Below are positions 5,392 through 10,311 of a DNA stretch of 10,311 bases, one piece after another (positions within the stretch are counted from its first letter, which is position 1; every line of letters begins with the position of its first letter). Location: NCBI GenBank assembly GCA_002726865.1, contig PBSW01000059.1, positions 1 to 10,311 on the forward strand, given 5' to 3'. Position numbers and translations under genes: made by a program. The notes under the pieces were generated by a model. That model worked only from the letters and a program-made list of their open reading frames with translations, ran no database searches and was not told the DNA's origin. The DNA is from Candidatus Bathyarchaeota archaeon. Its GTDB lineage: Archaea > Thermoproteota > Bathyarchaeia > TCS64.

Positions 5392-8300
5392 CTAGCCCTT
5401 CATGAATACGTCTATCATTCCTGTGCCAACAGGAATAGGAAGACCTACGATGACGTTTTCAGTTACTCCTCGCAATTCCTCTGTCTCGCCCGTTATTGCG
5501 GCATTCGCTATAGTAGGGACAGTGATTTCAAACGCAGCTCTTGCTAGAACGCTTGTTTTTGTTCCCGCTATCCCGTGCCGACCGATCTGTTGAAGTATTC
5601 CCTTGCAGGTCATTAAGTCTGCTACTAAGAAGATATGGCGGATATCTACCTCCAAACCTTGCTCGTCCAAGGTGGACATGACTTCCTTGATCAAGGCTCC
5701 TCTGGCAGCTTCGATACCAAGTACTGTGGCAATTTCAAAGATATTATTTGTCGTAGTATGAGCTGTGTCTACACCTTCGATCCGGAGAACCTTGGCTAAG
5801 TTTGAACCCGATGTCTGGATAATCCATTGATTCCCTTCCTGCACGATCGAAACTCTAGAAATTCCTGGAATTCCCCTCACTCGCAGATTCATGATCTTGT
5901 TTCTCACGGTGAAGAGGGAAGGTAGATCGGCACCTTCTACAGTCACATAGACTATATTTTCATCATCTTCAGATACCTCTGTTTTTCTCTTCACATTCTC
6001 AATTACGTCTGCTACCATCTTCGGCGTGCATTCTCTCTCCGCTAGAATGGCTTTGTTCAGACGTAATTTAATTCGTCCAGCGAACTCGACCTCACTTGCC
6101 TCGACTAGGTTTGTTACTTTTGTGAAGAGAATTTCTCGAGCTACCTTGAGCGCGTCCTCTTGTGACTGTTGATGTTTCTTATCCAAAAAGATGTCCATAG
6201 AAGGAGTTGCTGGTTGCTTGCGCGCATCCACTAATTCTATGAGTCGTGGTAGACCAAGTGTTACGTCTCGTTCTTTCACTCCCGCGAAATGGAATGTTCG
6301 GAGAGTCATCTGAGTCCCAGGTTCTCCAATAGACTGGGCAGCAACTATTCCACCCGCTTCGCCAGGTTCGACAGTGACTTTCTTGAGAAGCTCCACCGTC
6401 GACTGGAAGACTTTCTCGACCGAGGTTCTAGACAGGGGTGTCTTCTCTAAAGCTCTTTCAAGGTCATCGACGATCTTTGGGTTTAGCTGATCAACTTGCT
6501 GTTTGTCAGTTACTGACTTTAGAGGGGTAGCTGACTTTCGTGTCTGTCCACCTGACACTAATGCCTCGGTCTCAACGAGTCTTTCCACGTTGATAGCTTT
6601 CCCGTGATCACTCTTAGCAGGGTCGACACCATCTTCGCCATAGAGGAATTGGATTATGTGTCCGTGTGGGTCACGGACTGTTAGATCATATTCTACTTTG
6701 AGGTGCTCCAGGGCATTAACAAGCCGTCGTTGCATATACCCACTCTGCTGGGTTCTGACCGCTGTATCTACGAGTCCTTCTCTGCCTCCCATCGCATGGA
6801 AGAAGAATTCAACAGGGTTGAGTCCCTCACGGTAGTTAGAACGCACAAATCCTCTACCATTTGGTGTAGTGTCGTCTCTCTGGAAATGCGAGAGTGCTCT
6901 TCTTTGGAACCCCTTCTCGATCCTCTTTCCGCGGACGGACTGTTGTCCTAACGCAGCTGTCATTTGGCCAAGGTTAAGACTAGAACCTCTAGCCCCTGTT
7001 CTGGCCATTACGACGCCAGCATTATCCAATGAGAGGGCCTGGTCAGCTATCCGTCCAGCTCGGTCTCGAGCACGAGCTAGTTCAGTTACTATACCGAGCT
7101 CAAGTATAGCCTCGGGACTTAATCCTCTGGCAACTGCTAGAGAACCTTTTTCATGGTTCTTGATCAGCGTTTTTACACTGTCATATGCCTCGTCTTGAAC
7201 GTTCTTGATACCTTCCTCAGCAGCGTCAGGTAACTGTAATTCATCATATCCATAGGTGAAACCGTAGCGGGTGATGAAAAGTCTCAAGCAGGATAGCGTC
7301 GAATTAAGAAATTGCCTAGCTCGGGCCGCTCCGTAGTCCTTAGCAATTCTATGCAGTACGCTATCTGACTCTTCAGCACCAATGGCAGCACGGTCTATTA
7401 CACCTTTGACTAGTATACCATTCCGGATAACAACGTCTCGATCTCCCGCTGTCTTCAAGCTCTTTGCCCATTTCGAGGTCATTACATAATTGAAATCTTC
7501 AGGAAGAAGGAGTGAGAAGAGCTGTTTTCCTGTGTATGTCTTCTTAGGTGTTGTCTTAACAGGCTTGGGTAGAGTTCCATGGTAACCAGAAGCAAACGCT
7601 AGGTCGACGAACTCATCTTCACTAAGATATGTTGAATCCATCGTCAGTAGATAAGCAGCAGTCAAGAAGTCACGAATAGCTCCTATAATTGGTCCCCCAT
7701 ATCTGGGAGAAAGGATCTGGTCCTGAACTCGCATTAGTGTCATGGCTTCAGATCTAGCTTCCTCGCTCTGGGGAACATGAAGATTCATTTCGTCTCCGTC
7801 AAAGTCTGCATTGTATGGGGGGCAGACAGATGGGTGAAGGCGGAAAGTTCGGTATGGCAGAACTTTGACGTGATGCACCATTACTGACATCCGATGGAGT
7901 GAAGGTTGGCGGTTGAAAATTACAATGTCACCATCTACGAGATGCCGCTCGACTAGGAACCCAGGAGCTAGGGAGTCCGCTAATGCTTCTCGATCGCCCA
8001 CATAGTCTAATCGAATCTTTACACCGTCGAGACGGACGACGTAGTTTGCACCAGGATGATCGAATGGTCCATTGATTACGAGCTTCTTGAGGAATTCCAG
8101 ATTCCACGGAGTAACCTTTTCTGGAATTGTCAGCCTTCTTGCTATATCGAAAGGAACTCCTACCTCTGATATGTCCAGATTTGAGTCTGGAGAAATTACT
8201 GTCCGACTGGAAAAATCGACGCGTTTGCCCGAGAGACTCCCACGAAACCGTCCCTCCTTTCCCTTCAGTCGTTGACTCAGAGTCTTTAGAGGCCTTCCTG

Positions 8301-9186
8301 ACCGGTGATGAGCTTGAGGCACGCCGGACACCTCATTATCGAAGAAAGTGCTTACATGATACTGAAGGAGGTCTACAAGATCCTGAACAATCAGCGGAGG
8401 AGTACCTGACTCCTTGCATTCCCTTACTCTTTGATTTACTCTGAGTATATCGACAGTCTTATGGGTCAAGTCGTCCTCTGATCGTATCCCGGACTCCAGT
8501 GTGATGGATGGTCGCACCGCTACTGGCGGGACTGGAAGCACCTGAAGAATGAACCACTCCGGTCGCGCAGCTTTTGGATCATAGCCTAGAAGGACCAGAT
8601 CTTCGTCTCTGATCCGCTCCATACGTTCACGGATGGCAATAGGAAGTAGACGAGTTGCGCCGCCTGCCTCTGTAACTTCATGGAACATCGTAGGCTTCGT
8701 AAATTCTATATCATATTCTTGCCTGGAACAGTGTGGACATGTTTTGGTCTTCTTAGCCTTGGCGAGAATCTCCTTTGCAATAGTCTCTACTATGGTGGGA
8801 GAGAAAGGTTCCCTCTTATCTAGGCGTTCATGGTATGCAGCTAGATCTGCTTCCGGAAGAAGAAGTCTTCCACATGCTCGACAAGTTCCATTTAACATCT
8901 TATTGATTTCATTTACAAAGGCGATGTGGAGTACTGATTCAGCTAGTTCGACATGGCCAAAGTGACCAGGACAGCGTGCTGCAGTATTCCCACAGCTTCC
9001 ACATTTCTGGCCAGGCTCCAGCGTTCCAAGCCTGGGATCCATGAGTCCTCCCTGTACCGCCATCCCGTCTTCATCATAGGTCTCAGGAGCAGTAATCTCT
9101 ATAATTGATAGCTTACGAAGTTCGCTAGGCGATATTATTGCAAACTCGATATGTGCGACCGCCTTTACTGATTCTTCTAAACTCAT
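5392..9186 (-). CDS. rpoA: DNA-directed RNA polymerase subunit A, unsplit (A' + A'')
   Basis: This is the largest, catalytic subunit of archaeal RNA polymerase, 1264 residues in one open frame. An N-terminal zinc site has C62-x2-C65-x6-C72-x2-H75, and a second has C102-x2-C105 with C150-x2-C153. The catalytic magnesium motif NADFDGDEMNLH is at 459-470 (D461, D463, D465). The bridge-helix region (FFFHAMGGREGLVDTAVRTQ) starts at about 794, and the trigger-loop region (GEAGGIVAAQSIGEPGTQMT) at about 942. In most euryarchaea and crenarchaea the chain is split between these last two regions into A' and A''; here residues about 860-935 run straight through with no stop or restart. The unsplit form is typical of Thaumarchaeota and some related lineages. 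The ATG at 9186 has a good Shine-Dalgarno sequence and follows rpoB by 15 bases. Confidence 0.98.
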   Translation of the reverse strand: MSLEESVKAVAHIEFAIISPSELRKLSIIEITAPETYDEDGMAVQGGLMDPRLGTLEPGQKCGSCGNTAARCPGHFGHVELAESVLHIAFVNEINKMLNGTCRACGRLLLPEADLAAYHERLDKREPFSPTIVETIAKEILAKAKKTKTCPHCSRQEYDIEFTKPTMFHEVTEAGGATRLLPIAIRERMERIRDEDLVLLGYDPKAARPEWFILQVLPVPPVAVRPSITLESGIRSEDDLTHKTVDILRVNQRVRECKESGTPPLIVQDLVDLLQYHVSTFFDNEVSGVPQAHHRSGRPLKTLSQRLKGKEGRFRGSLSGKRVDFSSRTVISPDSNLDISEVGVPFDIARRLTIPEKVTPWNLEFLKKLVINGPFDHPGANYVVRLDGVKIRLDYVGDREALADSLAPGFLVERHLVDGDIVIFNRQPSLHRMSVMVHHVKVLPYRTFRLHPSVCPPYNADFDGDEMNLHVPQSEEARSEAMTLMRVQDQILSPRYGGPIIGAIRDFLTAAYLLTMDSTYLSEDEFVDLAFASGYHGTLPKPVKTTPKKTYTGKQLFSLLLPEDFNYVMTSKWAKSLKTAGDRDVVIRNGILVKGVIDRAAIGAEESDSVLHRIAKDYGAARARQFLNSTLSCLRLFITRYGFTYGYDELQLPDAAEEGIKNVQDEAYDSVKTLIKNHEKGSLAVARGLSPEAILELGIVTELARARDRAGRIADQALSLDNAGVVMARTGARGSSLNLGQMTAALGQQSVRGKRIEKGFQRRALSHFQRDDTTPNGRGFVRSNYREGLNPVEFFFHAMGGREGLVDTAVRTQQSGYMQRRLVNALEHLKVEYDLTVRDPHGHIIQFLYGEDGVDPAKSDHGKAINVERLVETEALVSGGQTRKSATPLKSVTDKQQVDQLNPKIVDDLERALEKTPLSRTSVEKVFQSTVELLKKVTVEPGEAGGIVAAQSIGEPGTQMTLRTFHFAGVKERDVTLGLPRLIELVDARKQPATPSMDIFLDKKHQQSQEDALKVAREILFTKVTNLVEASEVEFAGRIKLRLNKAILAERECTPKMVADVIENVKRKTEVSEDDENIVYVTVEGADLPSLFTVRNKIMNLRVRGIPGISRVSIVQEGNQWIIQTSGSNLAKVLRIEGVDTAHTTTNNIFEIATVLGIEAARGALIKEVMSTLDEQGLEVDIRHIFLVADLMTCKGILQQIGRHGIAGTKTSVLARAAFEITVPTIANAAITGETEELRGVTENVIVGLPIPVGTGMIDVFMKG

Positions 9187-9201
9187 GAAGTTTATCTCCT
9201 C
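9187..9201 (-). promoter_or_regulatory. Shine-Dalgarno sequence of rpoA in the rpoB-rpoA gap
   Basis: The whole 15-base gap reads GAGGAGATAAACTTC on the minus strand. GGAG lies 9 bases before the ATG at 9186, so rpoA is probably translated by standard SD initiation from a joint rpoB-rpoA message. It fixes the rpoA start. Confidence 0.7.
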
Positions 9202-10311
9202 TTAGATCATATCCTTCAGTCTAAGCCTAGGAGCTATGTTTAGACTCATCATTTCTTGAAGAAGGAGCTTGAAGGCGTATGCTATAATGACTGTTGAAAC
9301 CTTGGCAGACTCGCCACACACACGGCATGAATATCGTCGCTGTCTAGCATCGTAATAAGCTATCAGGCCGCATCGTTCACATACGTGGACCTCTGTTCTA
9401 TCAGCCTCATCTAGGAGGCGATCTTTGAGGACCATGGATGCTCCATACGCTATTAGACAATCTCTCTCCATTTCTCCAAAGCGGAGGCCTCCACCTCTAG
9501 CCCTGCCCTCGGTAGGTTGCTTAGTTAGCATTTGAACTTGACCACGGGCCCTCGCATGAATCTTGTCTGCTACCATGTGGTGAAGCTTCTGATAGTAGGC
9601 AAGGCCAATGAATATATCTGTGGCATACTTTTTGCCGGTCTTTCCATCGTAGAGCACTTCGCGGCCTGTTTTGCGGAAGCCATGTTGTTCTAAGACGACG
9701 CCTGCGTCATTGACTTTTTCACCAGCAAAAGCTGTGCCATCCACAGAGCTACCTCTCAGGGAGCCAGCTTTACCAGCTATACATTCAATGAACTGGCCAA
9801 CTGTCATCCTAGAGGGAAACGCGTGTGGATTGATTATAACGTCTGGGACCAGTCCGTCCTCTGAATATGGCATGTCTTCCTGTTTGACGACAAGTCCTAT
9901 GACGCCTTTCTGACCGTGTCTCGAAGCAAATTTATCACCGATCTCCGGTACGCGCATGTCTCTGACCCTGACCTTGTACATTTTGCCACCTTCTTCATTC
10001 TCTGTCAAGAATACTTGGTCGACAACTCCTGACTCTGAGGGACGGATCGCTAGTGAAGTATCACGACGTGATGGGCCTTTGATTTCAAATTCCTTGTACT
10101 CTTCCATGAACCTAGGTGGACTAGTCCTACCAATGATGACATCACCTCCACTAACTTTTGCTTCTTCCATCACAACGCCATCGGACTCTAGGAGACGATA
10201 GTATTTTTCTCCCCGATACCCTCTGATGTTCCCCTCTGCTTCAGGGATTTCAAAATTATCTCTCATTCCTCCTAGGTATTGCTTGCCTTCTGACTCATAG
10301 AGGCGATAAAA
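9202..10311 (-). CDS. rpoB: DNA-directed RNA polymerase subunit B, C-terminal part (5' end outside window)
   Basis: The frame is open to the right edge of the window and gives about 369 residues of the second-largest polymerase subunit. Reading past the internal Met at 10266 continues the conserved sequence (YRLYESEGKQYLGGMRDNFE), so that Met is not a start. Conserved blocks follow: IRGYRGEKYYRLLESDG, VPEIGDKFASRHGQKGVIG (hybrid-binding/active-site region), INPHAFPSRMTVGQ, KLHHMVADKIHARARGQVQM and GGGLRFGEMERDCLIAYGA. A C-terminal zinc ribbon, CERCG then CRVCG with 14 residues between the cysteine pairs, is typical of archaeal and eukaryotic B subunits. The end (LNIAPRLRLKDMI, then TAA) is intact. 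Whether the N-terminal part is one gene or split cannot be seen. Confidence 0.98.
   Translation of the reverse strand, partial: FYRLYESEGKQYLGGMRDNFEIPEAEGNIRGYRGEKYYRLLESDGVVMEEAKVSGGDVIIGRTSPPRFMEEYKEFEIKGPSRRDTSLAIRPSESGVVDQVFLTENEEGGKMYKVRVRDMRVPEIGDKFASRHGQKGVIGLVVKQEDMPYSEDGLVPDVIINPHAFPSRMTVGQFIECIAGKAGSLRGSSVDGTAFAGEKVNDAGVVLEQHGFRKTGREVLYDGKTGKKYATDIFIGLAYYQKLHHMVADKIHARARGQVQMLTKQPTEGRARGGGLRFGEMERDCLIAYGASMVLKDRLLDEADRTEVHVCERCGLIAYYDARQRRYSCRVCGESAKVSTVIIAYAFKLLLQEMMSLNIAPRLRLKDMI

Noticed and set aside
8127..8444. Plus-strand open frames of about 105-110 codons inside rpoA (also 6869-7198 and 8633-8965)
   Set aside because: All lie opposite strongly conserved RpoA coding sequence and show no domain features.

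Overview
The window looks like a chromosomal segment of an archaeon, most likely Thaumarchaeota (Nitrososphaeria) or a close relative. The evidence is the archaeal/eukaryal-type ribosomal proteins (S27ae, L30e), an archaeal RNA polymerase, and above all an unsplit largest subunit of 1264 codons. That polypeptide joins the A' and A'' parts, which most Euryarchaeota and Crenarchaeota encode as two genes. The lineage call is an inference from these markers. No 16S rRNA is present.

Layout. Bases 1-324 (+ strand) hold the 3' end of a gene with a perfect KADDKKDA tandem repeat tail, probably ribosomal protein S24e, followed by the complete S27ae gene. All other genes are on the minus strand and are transcribed from right to left: rpoB (C-terminal part, running off the right edge), unsplit rpoA, rpl30e, a small HTH regulator with a C-terminal Cys/His motif, pdxS, pdxT, an HEXXH putative metalloprotease, and a nucleotidyltransferase-kinase fusion protein that converges on S27ae. 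The window is almost entirely coding. The two longest gaps are 4380-4552 and 2666-2766.

Functional groups. rpoB-rpoA-rpl30e is a conserved archaeal transcription/translation operon. In many archaea nusA and rps12 follow L30e; here the HTH gene does, apparently with its own TATA-like box. pdxS and pdxT encode the two subunits of PLP synthase (DXP-independent vitamin B6 synthesis). The last pair, HEXXH protein and nucleotidyltransferase-kinase, has no function I recognise, but an ATGA overlap suggests translational coupling.

Three gene starts deserve attention. pdxT is much longer at its N terminus than a canonical start codon allows, and its natural start is an ATA whose last two bases are also the first two bases of the pdxS TAA stop. 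The nucleotidyltransferase-kinase gene seems to have lost its frame at a C5 run 26 bases after the ATGA-coupled ATG. pdxS has three in-frame ATGs that disagree with a TATA-like box. L30e and the HTH regulator use TTG starts. I see no mobile element, CRISPR array, tRNA or rRNA.
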